A model generated the notes under the pieces. That model searched no databases. It saw nothing but the letters and a program-made list of their open reading frames with translations, and was not told the DNA's origin. 64,000 nucleotides of DNA, taken from NCBI GenBank assembly GCA_022865885.1, contig JALHSQ010000127.1, positions 124,001 through 188,000 on the forward strand, given 5' to 3'. Of this stretch, positions 50,333 through 59,558 are shown one piece after another (position 1 is the first letter of the stretch; each line of letters opens with the position of its first letter). The translations under genes were made by a program, and so were the position numbers. The stretch comes from Candidatus Bathyarchaeota archaeon. GTDB lineage: Archaea; Thermoproteota; Bathyarchaeia; Bathyarchaeales; Bathycorpusculaceae.

Positions 50333-51397
50333 CTAAGCTAGGTTCCAGTAGGCGCTCTGGATTCTTCTCACAGCATCCATTGCTTTCTTGCCTTGAGACA
50401 TTGCATTGTTGCTCAAGGTTGTCACTTTCTTCTTCACGATACAGGGCGATCCACTCATCTCTGCAATAGTTGCACGCACCAACCTTCCAACAGCAGTCAC
50501 GTTGTAACCTCCTTCAAGGACGTATACAAGTCTACCTTGGCACACTTTAGAGGCTAAAGCACCCATTTTTTCATAGACTTTCTGAATACAAGAGGCCGAC
50601 AAGGAAAGGTTGCCTACGGGATCCGCATAGTAACCGTCAAAGCCAGCAGAAACCAACATGAACTCTGGCTCATACTGGCGCACAATCGGTTCCACTATTT
50701 CACGCATTGCTCTCAGGTACGTCTGATCACCAGTCCTGTAAGGCAGTGGAATATTGACGTTGTAACCTAGACCTTCTCCTTCACCAATTTCGTCAGCAAA
50801 ACCTGTTCCAGGGAAGTCGTACGGGTCTTCATGTAAGCTTAGATACAACACACTGCTGGTTCTGTAAAAAGTCAATTGCGTGCCATTACCGTGGTGAGCG
50901 TCCACATCTAGTATCAACACTCTTCTTAGTCCAGATCTGTTAAGCAAGTGTTCAGCGGCGATCGCGATATTGTTGAAAACGCAGAAGCCACACGCTCGAA
51001 ACCTGTCTGCGTGATGTCCTGGAGGCCGAACTAGGGCAAAAGCGTTTTTGTATGTTTTCTTCATCACAAGATCGACTGCCTTCAATGTTCCGCCAACAGC
51101 ATAAAGGGCCGTATCAAAACTCTCTGGTGAAACTACAGTATCCTGCAGATCTAATAGACCTCCCCCGGACCTGCAAACTGCTTGAACAAGCTTAATGTAT
51201 TCTGCTGCATGGACTAGTTCAACGTCTTCTATACATGCTTTCTCAGGCTGAACCATCTGCCATTTATCGATGCCTCCAGATTTCACTTTGCTCAATTGGT
51301 CGACAATTGCTCGGAGACGTTCGGCTGACTCAGGATGGCTTCTTCCAGTGTTATGTTTATAGTATACGGGTGAGAAAACTACTGCCGTGTTGCTCAT
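50333..51397 (-). CDS. Histone deacetylase-family hydrolase, second copy
   Basis: 354 residues. All deacetylase motifs: SPVYYKHNTGRSHPESAERL, VRPPGHHADRFRACGFC with the His pair, ILDVDAHHGNGTQ (zinc Asp/His), and LVSAGFDGYYADP with the third ligand; ends VLEGGYNVTAVG. Larger than the first copy at 29132 and nearer to the AcuC/class II type. It starts four bases inside the stop of the asparagine-synthase-like gene upstream, so they are translationally coupled. Its substrate may be the product of that gene, but this is inference. Confidence 0.88.
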   Translation of the reverse strand: MSNTAVVFSPVYYKHNTGRSHPESAERLRAIVDQLSKVKSGGIDKWQMVQPEKACIEDVELVHAAEYIKLVQAVCRSGGGLLDLQDTVVSPESFDTALYAVGGTLKAVDLVMKKTYKNAFALVRPPGHHADRFRACGFCVFNNIAIAAEHLLNRSGLRRVLILDVDAHHGNGTQLTFYRTSSVLYLSLHEDPYDFPGTGFADEIGEGEGLGYNVNIPLPYRTGDQTYLRAMREIVEPIVRQYEPEFMLVSAGFDGYYADPVGNLSLSASCIQKVYEKMGALASKVCQGRLVYVLEGGYNVTAVGRLVRATIAEMSGSPCIVKKKVTTLSNNAMSQGKKAMDAVRRIQSAYWNLA

Positions 51398-52854
51398 ATC
51401 TTACAATCCGTCTGGCGGTTTTCTTGGCACATCCTACATAAGTACTCTCTAATCGTTAACCCCTTCCTCTTAGCTATCTTCCTTAGAAGACTAGCTACTC
51501 CTGTTGCATATTGTATCGCCTTTTTCGGCCTCGATGACACTGACGATGAAAGACCAATATTCTCTGCTAGATGCCTCAGCACAAGTTTCCGTGCCGTGTT
51601 CTGTTTGGATTCGATTTTCAAATTCAGGGGAAGGTCAATAGCGAATTTCACGATTTCGAACGATGCGAAAGGCAGACGAAGCTCCACGCCGTTGAACTCG
51701 CAAATCTTGAAGTCTCTTTCCAAGTTTGTCTCATGAATCTTGGTTGCATCATCAAACATCATTCTCCGCGCATCTTCGTTGCCATGTAACAGTAGCTCGT
51801 CTACATATCGCTTATATCCTCCAAAAAGCTCGTCAGCTCCCTGTCCGGCCAATAACACTTTGAACCCCATTTCGGCCGTTTTCTCCGCCGCCCAATAAAC
51901 TGGAATACCGATGCTCACCTTAATTGGATCAGGTTCCTCAACGCACTTTACTACTTCTGGAACAGCTTTCTCCACATCCTCTTCTTTGAACAGGCAAACA
52001 TGTATTGGAAGTCCCAGTTCTTCTGCAGCCTTCTTTGCGTATCCACTCTCAGGTTGATCCCTAAGACTAACGTGAATTAGATTGGTATCTACATTCGATT
52101 GCTTAGCCAAAAACGCGATTATGCTGCTATCTAGTCCGCCGGAGAATGCCACTGTGACTTCCTTTAGTCCCGATAATCTTTCTTTCATTGCATGCAAGAG
52201 CACTCGCTGCAACTCTTTGACTGCAACTTGCATCGTTATCCTTCTTGGTTTCGAATAAGTCAGCGTGTTGATCCGCTCGTACCCAAAACCATGCTTATCG
52301 AGAAGAGCAATATGCCCAGGCGGGAAAGAATCGGTCTTTCCTATTCCAATTCTCCACAGTGCCTTGCGTTCAGATGCCAAAGCAGCGAGTTCTTCATTTT
52401 CACCGTAATACAGCGGTCGGCCACCCACTACGTCTCTGCCCGCAACAATCCTTGAGGCCAAAGCCATTGCGAAGACGAAGTCACCATGGGCTTCTTTGAC
52501 GAGTGACTTAGCTCCTTCATAATTACGCTGCAATTTCTTTACTACAGTCTTTATGTCAGATACTTGACCTGCCTGCGAATAGACCCTTCCCTCGAAAACA
52601 AGCGTTGCGTCCCCCAAATCCACTGGTTGAGGTCTATCCCCATCAAGGATTCTTGAGAACACATGCCCCACTATCAAATGCGAATTCATCTCTTGATCCT
52701 GAATGGCTTTAATAGTTGTCTCTATTGCTATCTCCGAAGGCGTTGCCATTCCGAAAGTCTCAACATTTCTATGTTTCAGCGATTCAAGCATTGTGGTCGC
52801 TGCTTTCGCTACATTACCATCTTTCTTGCTGAGAACCGCGATTATTTCTCCCAT
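51394..52854 (-). CDS. Asparagine-synthase-like protein without the glutaminase cysteine
   Basis: 486 residues from ATG 52854 (MGEIIAVLSKKDGNVAKAAT). In asparagine synthetase B residue 2 is the catalytic Cys of the glutaminase domain; here it is Gly, so glutamine cannot serve as nitrogen donor by that route. The rest of the N-terminal domain is present in a reduced form (SHLIVGHVFSRI, VGGRPLYYG). The synthase domain is intact: VTVAFSGGLDSSIIAF (PP-loop), and LLAGQGADELFGGYKRYVDE. It may use ammonia or another amine, adenylating a carboxyl group. Length is at the short end of the family. Coupled to a deacetylase gene, an unusual pair. Confidence 0.82.
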   Translation of the reverse strand: MGEIIAVLSKKDGNVAKAATTMLESLKHRNVETFGMATPSEIAIETTIKAIQDQEMNSHLIVGHVFSRILDGDRPQPVDLGDATLVFEGRVYSQAGQVSDIKTVVKKLQRNYEGAKSLVKEAHGDFVFAMALASRIVAGRDVVGGRPLYYGENEELAALASERKALWRIGIGKTDSFPPGHIALLDKHGFGYERINTLTYSKPRRITMQVAVKELQRVLLHAMKERLSGLKEVTVAFSGGLDSSIIAFLAKQSNVDTNLIHVSLRDQPESGYAKKAAEELGLPIHVCLFKEEDVEKAVPEVVKCVEEPDPIKVSIGIPVYWAAEKTAEMGFKVLLAGQGADELFGGYKRYVDELLLHGNEDARRMMFDDATKIHETNLERDFKICEFNGVELRLPFASFEIVKFAIDLPLNLKIESKQNTARKLVLRHLAENIGLSSSVSSRPKKAIQYATGVASLLRKIAKRKGLTIREYLCRMCQENRQTDCKI

Positions 52855-52934
52855 ACACAAATAACCTTGACTACATCGTGGTATTTGTCTAGGCAAAGCA
52901 TTAATCTTTAGTCCATTCTATCTCTTGCAGAGGG

Positions 52935-54302
52935 ATGCTAGGCTTGCCAATTCTGCCAATTGACACAGGCCGTTATGGAACAATCGAAATGAAGAGAGTG
53001 TTTGAAGAAGAGACACGTGTTCAGAAAATGCTTGATGTCGAAGCTGCTCTGGCTTGGGCTCACGCGGAAGTCAATAACATACCAAGAACGGACGCTGCAA
53101 AGATAGCTGAAATGGCTTCGTTGAGACACGTTAAGATCAGTCGAGTAAAAGAGATTGAGCGTGAGATAAAACATGATACAGCGTCTTTGGTCAGGGCTTT
53201 GGCTGAAGTTTGTGGTTCAAGCGGTGCTTACGTGCATTATGGAGTGACAAGCTACGATATTGTGGACACAGCCGCGGCTCTCCAGATGAAAGATGCGCTA
53301 GAGATTATCGAGAAGAAGCTGTACGCGCTTGGAAGAATCCTCGTGGACAAGACGCTAAGGTATAAGAAGACGTTGATGGCGGGCAGAACCCATGGACAGC
53401 ACGCATTGCCGATAACCTTAGGCTTCAAATTTGCAGTCTGGTCGAGCGAAATCTCAAGACATATTGAACGTCTTGGCCAGTGCAGGAAACGTGTACTGGT
53501 CGGGAAAATAAGTGGTGCAGTTGGCACCCAAGCGGGTCTTGGTGCAAATGCCATGAAGATCCAAGAGCTTGTCATGGAACGTTTGGGAATTGAAGCGGCT
53601 GAAATAGCCACTCAAATCGTGCAGAGGGATCGTCACGCAGAACTGACATGCTTGCTGGCCTTGATCGCATCTACTCTTGAGAATTTTGCCACTGAAATAC
53701 GCGAATTGCAGAGACCTGAGATAGGAGAGCTTTTCGAGTCTTTTGAAGCAAAAAGGCAGGTTGGCAGTTCAACCATGCCACAAAAACACAATCCTGAGCT
53801 TTGTGAGAGAATCTGTGGATTAGCCCGAATTGTCAGAAGCTTGTCAATCCCCGCGTTGGAGGACATCGTAACTTGGCATGAACGAGACCTGACTCAATCT
53901 TCTACAGAACGCTTCGTGATCCCAGAAGCGTTCATTCTTGCTGACTATTCGCTGTATTTGATGATCGACATCATTGCCAATTTGCGTGTTGACGAGAAGC
54001 GAATGATGAAGAATCTAGAACTAACAGATGGCCGTATCATGTCTGAAGCTGTGATGATGGCTTTGGCGAAGAAAGGCTTCAACCGTCAAGAGGCACATGA
54101 ACTTCTTAGAAAGCTTGCGATAGTAAGTGAAGCTACGAAAAGGCCTCTAAAGGCGATTCTTTGCGAAAATAGTGACATAGTTGACAAATTGAGCGAAAAG
54201 GAAATCGATTTCGCTTTGAACCCAGGAAACTATTTGGGCACAGCTGTAAGACAAGCTGAATTGATGGCAAAGAAACTTGAGAGCAAATTTGCGAAAATGT
54301 GA
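52935..54302 (+). CDS. purB: Adenylosuccinate lyase
   Basis: 455 residues. The fumarase-superfamily signature is GSSTMPQKHNPE, with the catalytic Ser in SSTMP; other stretches are KHDTASLVRALAEVCGSSG and MAGRTHGQHALPITLGFKFA. It cleaves SAICAR and adenylosuccinate in purine synthesis. The MLGLPILPIDTGRYGTIEM start is typical. Divergent from the asparagine-synthase-like gene, both within 80 bases. Confidence 0.93.
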   Translation: MLGLPILPIDTGRYGTIEMKRVFEEETRVQKMLDVEAALAWAHAEVNNIPRTDAAKIAEMASLRHVKISRVKEIEREIKHDTASLVRALAEVCGSSGAYVHYGVTSYDIVDTAAALQMKDALEIIEKKLYALGRILVDKTLRYKKTLMAGRTHGQHALPITLGFKFAVWSSEISRHIERLGQCRKRVLVGKISGAVGTQAGLGANAMKIQELVMERLGIEAAEIATQIVQRDRHAELTCLLALIASTLENFATEIRELQRPEIGELFESFEAKRQVGSSTMPQKHNPELCERICGLARIVRSLSIPALEDIVTWHERDLTQSSTERFVIPEAFILADYSLYLMIDIIANLRVDEKRMMKNLELTDGRIMSEAVMMALAKKGFNRQEAHELLRKLAIVSEATKRPLKAILCENSDIVDKLSEKEIDFALNPGNYLGTAVRQAELMAKKLESKFAKM

Positions 54303-54406
54303 TATTATGGCGTGACCAGTTGGCTGTTCTTTTGTGGTTCGGGATTTCGTCTGGTATGCTTGCTTGAGAAAAATGATGGATTGAGTGGCTTCTTGCGTCA
54401 CTGAGG

Positions 54407-56899
54407 TTAATGCGTTAGAGGCAAAGCTGACTTTTGCTTTCTTCGATGAAGAACCACGGCTACAGTTAGGCCTATCACAGCGGCCGTCACTATTCCAACC
54501 GTAACGGCGATTACGACTATGGACAGTGTCAAGGTCACTTGTGGCGATCGTCCACCTGCATCTTGAGCATTGAATTGAATTTGACTGGTCTGCCCCATAC
54601 TTGTAACGGTGGCCGTGTAGGTTCCATAAGGAAATCCTTGGAAGAATGCGGTTCCGTTGCTATCTGTAAGCGCATTCAGATTTGTGGCATTAGGCAGCAA
54701 GATGGTGACATTTGCTCCTGAAACTGCGAAGCCGAAAACGTCCTTCACTTTCATCGTCACATTGTATATGCTTACTGCGAGTTCATTATAGGCGTTTTCA
54801 GCGCTTTCGCGGGCTTCCAACGCTTTTGCTGCTGAACTAGAGTAGTCTGGGGACGTCGAAGAGTACAAGGCAAGCGACTCTGTTATTTTTGTCGCCGCGT
54901 TAGTGAAGTTTGCCAACGCTTGAGGAGGCACAGATCCAAATCCCAGCTGACCTAGTTTAGTTTCGGTCTTTTTTAGTATTGAGAAGGTTTCATTTAGCAG
55001 CGTCGCACTCACTCCACGGCAGATTGAGTCTCGGTCAAGCTTGTCAAATCGCATGTTGCAAGCAGCGTAAGTCATTGGGGTCGTTGAGAAATCCCACAAC
55101 CAATAGTCATATTCACCTGGCAAGTCTACTGGAAGACCCTGCTGGTAGAGTATCCAGCTGAAACCGTCATGCGGGTGCGACAAACCTAGGCTGTGACCTG
55201 TTTCATGGATGGTTAATGGAGTCAGTGTGTAACCTTCTATTCTGCTTGTGATTACTGCACCATAGAACGTGGTCGTCGTGTATCCGTCATTTTCCACGAT
55301 TATGTAGTATTTTCCATTGGGAGAAGGTGTGTAGAATTCCAGTTGCTGGTCGGTCGTTATGCTCCAGACCATGCGGAAGTTGGCTTTATTGAAGTCGTAT
55401 CCGTTGTCTGTCCACTTCTTGAAGTTGTAAGCATCTGCAATGTACACTTTTGCGGTGCCACTTAGCAGATGGAAGTCGAAAGTCAGCATCATGTTTTTGT
55501 CCAGCATCACCGGATCGGTAAACCACACAATCCATCCTGGATTAACTGAGTAAGGCTGATTCAATACGCCCCACGGTTTGTTGATCAGATCGAAGCCGCC
55601 CATCTTTCGATTTAAGCACTCGAGTACGAATGCCGGGTTTCCATGCTCGTCAGAGTTGGAGCGACCTAGTAGACCTCCAAGATCGTAGCCACCTAGAATG
55701 AAAACTGGAAGCACGTAATCTTCACCGTGAGACCCAACATACCCATCCAGGTGTTGCATGAAATAGTTGCCCACCTGGTCTGGATCAGTTATGCCATTGA
55801 CGTTAGTGGCAGTTTCAACTGCAGCAAACAGTTCAGAGTCGCTTTGAATTTGCACAGTTTGAAATGCACCCTCAAATGTGGACTGAGGTTGGAAGTCTCG
55901 GTATTCTTGTAGTAGTCTGTTCATGTCAAAGAGAATCGGCAGTGTTGGATCCTTGTTAAAGATCGTCACGTTTACCCAATAGGACGGTCTGTAATCTGGC
56001 GCGTACAGGTAAGATGGAAGGAACCGCAGTTCAACCGTGTTTTTTACTATTTTGCCTACGTCACGGCTTAAATCCTTCGCATCTGCAGGAAGATCGTAAA
56101 GCCACAGCGGTTTGATGCTGTCCGTATCTCTGTAGATTGATGGCCCAGCCTGAAGATCTATGAACAGAAATCGGTAATATCCGCCGTATCCCATCATGAA
56201 TTGAGACTCTCCAGAGCTTGGATCTATTGGCAATGGAACCGATGGAACGCTTCCGTTATAGAAGTAATACGCGTTGATTTTTGGTGTAGTGTGCCATGTG
56301 TCCATTATGAGAATGGTGTATCCATCTTGGAACGCTCCTGTAGGAGCATTGTTCTTGATCCACAACTCAGCTTCTCTTGCATTGACGTACCAGCATTGTT
56401 CAACAGGTGTAGTTGTTACTCCGCTGTAGGTTAGGCCTTCTTGAAGCCAGTATGGTGCGTAGTCTACTTGATGGTTTCTTTCGATGTATTCTGCAAATTT
56501 ACCTGCGAAGATCTGCCATGGTGTGTCAAAGCCTGAAAAGCCATATTCTATTTGAAAACTGGAGTATTGCGTCCACTTTTTGAGGTCATAATACACCCCT
56601 CGGTTGATTTGGGTGTAGTTGGTTGGCAGTTGCTTGTAGATTTCCGCAGTGTCGATGCTGTTTGGTGGAAATCCTACGAAAACAACGTTCACTTTGAACG
56701 GAACATTTCCCAAGACCGATGGCGGATTGCCAGGTTGAGGATATGTGGGTAGGTCCAGACCGCTGGAATCAGCTGACACGGAAGGCAACTGAGCTTGATA
56801 AACGCAAAGACTCTGAAGAACTAGTATTGAAGTAAGTGCAAGTAAGGCTGCGTGGAATACTATTTGCCCTGCGTTTTTCTGCAATTTACAGTTATCCAT
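54407..56899 (-). CDS. Secreted, membrane-anchored metzincin-like protease
   Basis: 830 residues from Met at 56899 (an ORF Met lies 14 codons earlier). Signal sequence VFHAALLALTSILVLQSLCV. A large ectodomain of about 500 residues with Trp/Tyr-rich sequence, then HETGHSLGLSH (about residue 565), the full HExxHxxGxxH zinc site of metzincins, with a possible Met-turn region after it (TTPMTYAACNM). Next a helical part, an Ig-like/carboxypeptidase regulatory domain (VFGFAVSGANVTILLP, DSNGTAFFQGFPYGTY), and a C-terminal helix (IVVIAVTVGIVTAAVIGLTV) with RRKQK stop-transfer. It likely digests proteins or peptides outside the cell. Confidence 0.85.
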   Translation of the reverse strand: MDNCKLQKNAGQIVFHAALLALTSILVLQSLCVYQAQLPSVSADSSGLDLPTYPQPGNPPSVLGNVPFKVNVVFVGFPPNSIDTAEIYKQLPTNYTQINRGVYYDLKKWTQYSSFQIEYGFSGFDTPWQIFAGKFAEYIERNHQVDYAPYWLQEGLTYSGVTTTPVEQCWYVNAREAELWIKNNAPTGAFQDGYTILIMDTWHTTPKINAYYFYNGSVPSVPLPIDPSSGESQFMMGYGGYYRFLFIDLQAGPSIYRDTDSIKPLWLYDLPADAKDLSRDVGKIVKNTVELRFLPSYLYAPDYRPSYWVNVTIFNKDPTLPILFDMNRLLQEYRDFQPQSTFEGAFQTVQIQSDSELFAAVETATNVNGITDPDQVGNYFMQHLDGYVGSHGEDYVLPVFILGGYDLGGLLGRSNSDEHGNPAFVLECLNRKMGGFDLINKPWGVLNQPYSVNPGWIVWFTDPVMLDKNMMLTFDFHLLSGTAKVYIADAYNFKKWTDNGYDFNKANFRMVWSITTDQQLEFYTPSPNGKYYIIVENDGYTTTTFYGAVITSRIEGYTLTPLTIHETGHSLGLSHPHDGFSWILYQQGLPVDLPGEYDYWLWDFSTTPMTYAACNMRFDKLDRDSICRGVSATLLNETFSILKKTETKLGQLGFGSVPPQALANFTNAATKITESLALYSSTSPDYSSSAAKALEARESAENAYNELAVSIYNVTMKVKDVFGFAVSGANVTILLPNATNLNALTDSNGTAFFQGFPYGTYTATVTSMGQTSQIQFNAQDAGGRSPQVTLTLSIVVIAVTVGIVTAAVIGLTVAVVLHRRKQKSALPLTH

Positions 56900-57159
56900 A
56901 TTAATCTTCACCAGTTTTTGGCTTGTTAGTTCGCTGGGCACTCATAAATAACTTGCTACTTTCAGATCAATTTCAGGAATGATGATTGCTGATCAGAATT
57001 CAAGATTGAGCGTAGCTTGCTGCCAGTTCAAACTTGCTGCCCAATAATGAGCAATAATGCTTGAAACGATTTTCATGTTTTTTGATTGCTGTATTCTTGA
57101 ATCTATCGTCATTTTCCAAGGGGAAAATCTGCAAATTGACACAGGCATAAGCAGGGGGA

Positions 57160-59391
57160 CTAGAATTCGGCTAAGACTTTTTGTCTCCATTCGTCTTCTT
57201 TTTCAAGCTTCTCCCAGGTTTTCTTCTTGACAAAACCGCCAACTTGTTCCTTGATCTTCCTTGCTAGTCTTGGGCCTACAAGAGGCAGGTTGACAAGATT
57301 CTGTAGGTCCGCATGCCTCAAGTCTTCAATGGTTTTGTATCCAGCGTTAAATATCACGCGGCCTCGGACTCTGCCAATTCCTTCGAGCTTAGCTATTGAG
57401 AGTAACTCCATCTTCACTCCTTTCTCTACTCTTTCCATGAGTTGTAGAGTCTGCGCCAAGAATTTTCTGTTGCCAAAGAGTGGCGCTAATTCGTGTGTCG
57501 CATGCAACAACCATTTTGCATTCTCAACTGTTTTGAAGAGATCACCTGGCTGCACTCTAAAATGTTCGATTATTTCGTCTTCACCTTTCTCTTCGATCCA
57601 CGCATTCAGAACCGTCGCTGTCTTCACTTCACCAAGAAATTCTTCATAGGTCACTCTATCTTCCCATTCATCTGGCACGTCTATAAAGAACTCTTCTCTG
57701 TGTTCCTCCATTTGGACCGCTATCTCATCCAGCTCTTGTGCGTAGGGGCGGAGTACTGGTCCCATGTCTGGTGTGTGGGCAATCATGTGGAGGAAACTCA
57801 AATCCGTCACACGCGTGGGCTCACACTTTAGGGAATCGCGGATGGTTACAGCAGAAACTGGATCAATGTATAATTCACTTACTCTTTTTCCAAGTCGCGT
57901 GGCACTTATACTGTTGCCAGAAGCTTCAAGCATTTCTTGTTCATAGAGGTACTTGAGTATCTTGGCTATTATGTTCTTGATTGCGTCTATGTCATATTGA
58001 TGTGCGTAGAATGTTTTGCTGAAGAATTCATGGATCCCCTGTTCTGTACAGGCAAAATCAGCGGCTATAGTTGCAAGCACATGTGACCGCATGATCCTCT
58101 CAACTGCGAGTCTTGACCATATGCGTTCTGGCCGCGCAAGAATGAAACTTTCCAATAGATAATCTGCTTCATCCGCAGTCTTCGCTAAGAGTATGGCTTC
58201 TCCATGTTTATCGTATTTTGGTCTTCCAGCTCTGCCTGCCATTTGCTTGTATTCTAAAACGCTGATCGGATAGTAACCATATCCTACCTCGTACCTTCTG
58301 TAATCATGGATAAGAACTGTTCTAGCCGGCAGGTTTACGCCGAAAGCCAGCGTTGGTGTTGCGGTTAGAACCTTGATCTTTCCTTGTCGAAACATGTCTT
58401 CTATTATTCTGCGGTGTCGACCTCCTAGACCTGCGTGATGGAAGGCAACTCCGCACCTAACTAGTTCTGCAAGTGATTCACTTATCCTCGTTCTTTCGTC
58501 GGCCACTAGAATCCTTTCTGCATCGTGTTCTAGCGAACGTTTAAGAGGCTTTGGAAGAGTCTTTTCAATTTCGCCTGCAAACTTTTTTGCCAGTGTAGCT
58601 GCGCTTTTGCGAGTTGATGCAAAGGCGAGTACTTGTCCACCCGATTTGATGGTGTTCAAGATCAGGTTTGTGGCTGAATCCTTCATCTTCTTCTCGATTT
58701 TTCGGGAGTCTCCCTCTTTGTATTGTATCTCGTCATTTAGAAGCACGCCTTCTTTTAGTGTAACCGGGCGCCATTCTGTTGTGATGCTTTCAGCTCTCAG
58801 CCATTCTGCGATCTCGTCTACGTTGCTTATTGTCGCACTCAAAGCCAGGATCTGTGTGCTGGGATTGATCTGTAGGAGTCGCGCCAGCACGATCTCGAGG
58901 GTTGGTCCGCGCTCAGCGTCGTTCAACAGGTGAATTTCATCCGCGACTACAAGTGAGATTGTATCAATCCATTTAGCCCTGTGTCTTAGAAGTGAATCTG
59001 CTTTTTCATTGGTTGTTACTATTAAGTCGTATCTTTCAAGCCAATAGTCGGTGCTGTCAAAATCTCCGGTGCTTATGCCGATGCTTATTCGTCTCCCATG
59101 AAACTCGATTGTGTCTGCATATTTCCTGACCTCGTCAAATTTCTCGTTGGCCAATGCTCTCAATGGAGTCAGGTAAATGACTTTTCCACCGTTTTCCAAT
59201 ATATGTTTAAAGGCGCACAATTCAGCTACTAGAGTTTTTCCAGATGCAGTTGGACTTGCTAGGACAAGATTCTTTCCTTCAAGAACCTTTGCCTTTATTG
59301 CTTCTTCTTGCGGCGGATAGAGTTCTGTGATGCCAGACTTGACTATTGTTTCCTTAAGCTGATCTGGTATCGGCAAGTCTGTTATCTTCAC
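57160..59391 (-). CDS. hel308: Hel308-type superfamily 2 DNA helicase
   Basis: 743 residues. Q-motif-like YPPQEEAI near residue 25, Walker A SPTASGKT (46-53), Walker B VADEIHLLND (DEIH box), SATISN motif III, and a helicase C domain with TPTLAFGVNLPARTVLIHD and KQMAGRAGRPKYDKHGEA. A winged helix, a ratchet domain and a C-terminal HhH (SIAKLEGIGRVRGRVIFNAG, LPLVGPRLARKIKEQVGG) complete the Hel308/Ski2-like design. It unwinds forked DNA in replication-linked repair. Length is standard. Divergent from the Fe-S operon. Confidence 0.92.
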   Translation of the reverse strand: MKITDLPIPDQLKETIVKSGITELYPPQEEAIKAKVLEGKNLVLASPTASGKTLVAELCAFKHILENGGKVIYLTPLRALANEKFDEVRKYADTIEFHGRRISIGISTGDFDSTDYWLERYDLIVTTNEKADSLLRHRAKWIDTISLVVADEIHLLNDAERGPTLEIVLARLLQINPSTQILALSATISNVDEIAEWLRAESITTEWRPVTLKEGVLLNDEIQYKEGDSRKIEKKMKDSATNLILNTIKSGGQVLAFASTRKSAATLAKKFAGEIEKTLPKPLKRSLEHDAERILVADERTRISESLAELVRCGVAFHHAGLGGRHRRIIEDMFRQGKIKVLTATPTLAFGVNLPARTVLIHDYRRYEVGYGYYPISVLEYKQMAGRAGRPKYDKHGEAILLAKTADEADYLLESFILARPERIWSRLAVERIMRSHVLATIAADFACTEQGIHEFFSKTFYAHQYDIDAIKNIIAKILKYLYEQEMLEASGNSISATRLGKRVSELYIDPVSAVTIRDSLKCEPTRVTDLSFLHMIAHTPDMGPVLRPYAQELDEIAVQMEEHREEFFIDVPDEWEDRVTYEEFLGEVKTATVLNAWIEEKGEDEIIEHFRVQPGDLFKTVENAKWLLHATHELAPLFGNRKFLAQTLQLMERVEKGVKMELLSIAKLEGIGRVRGRVIFNAGYKTIEDLRHADLQNLVNLPLVGPRLARKIKEQVGGFVKKKTWEKLEKEDEWRQKVLAEF

Positions 59392-59558
59392 TAGAACGCG
59401 CCTGTCTTACGTCTCACAGCTGCAATTACTGTCTCGCTGATTTAAAGTGTTACGCGTGACAATTGTGTGTCGTCTTCTTCTTGGGCTATGCTTTTTTATG
59501 GGACAAGTGATACTAATCGTCAAAGAGGCATGACCATTTTCAAAGGGTTGATGCAACC

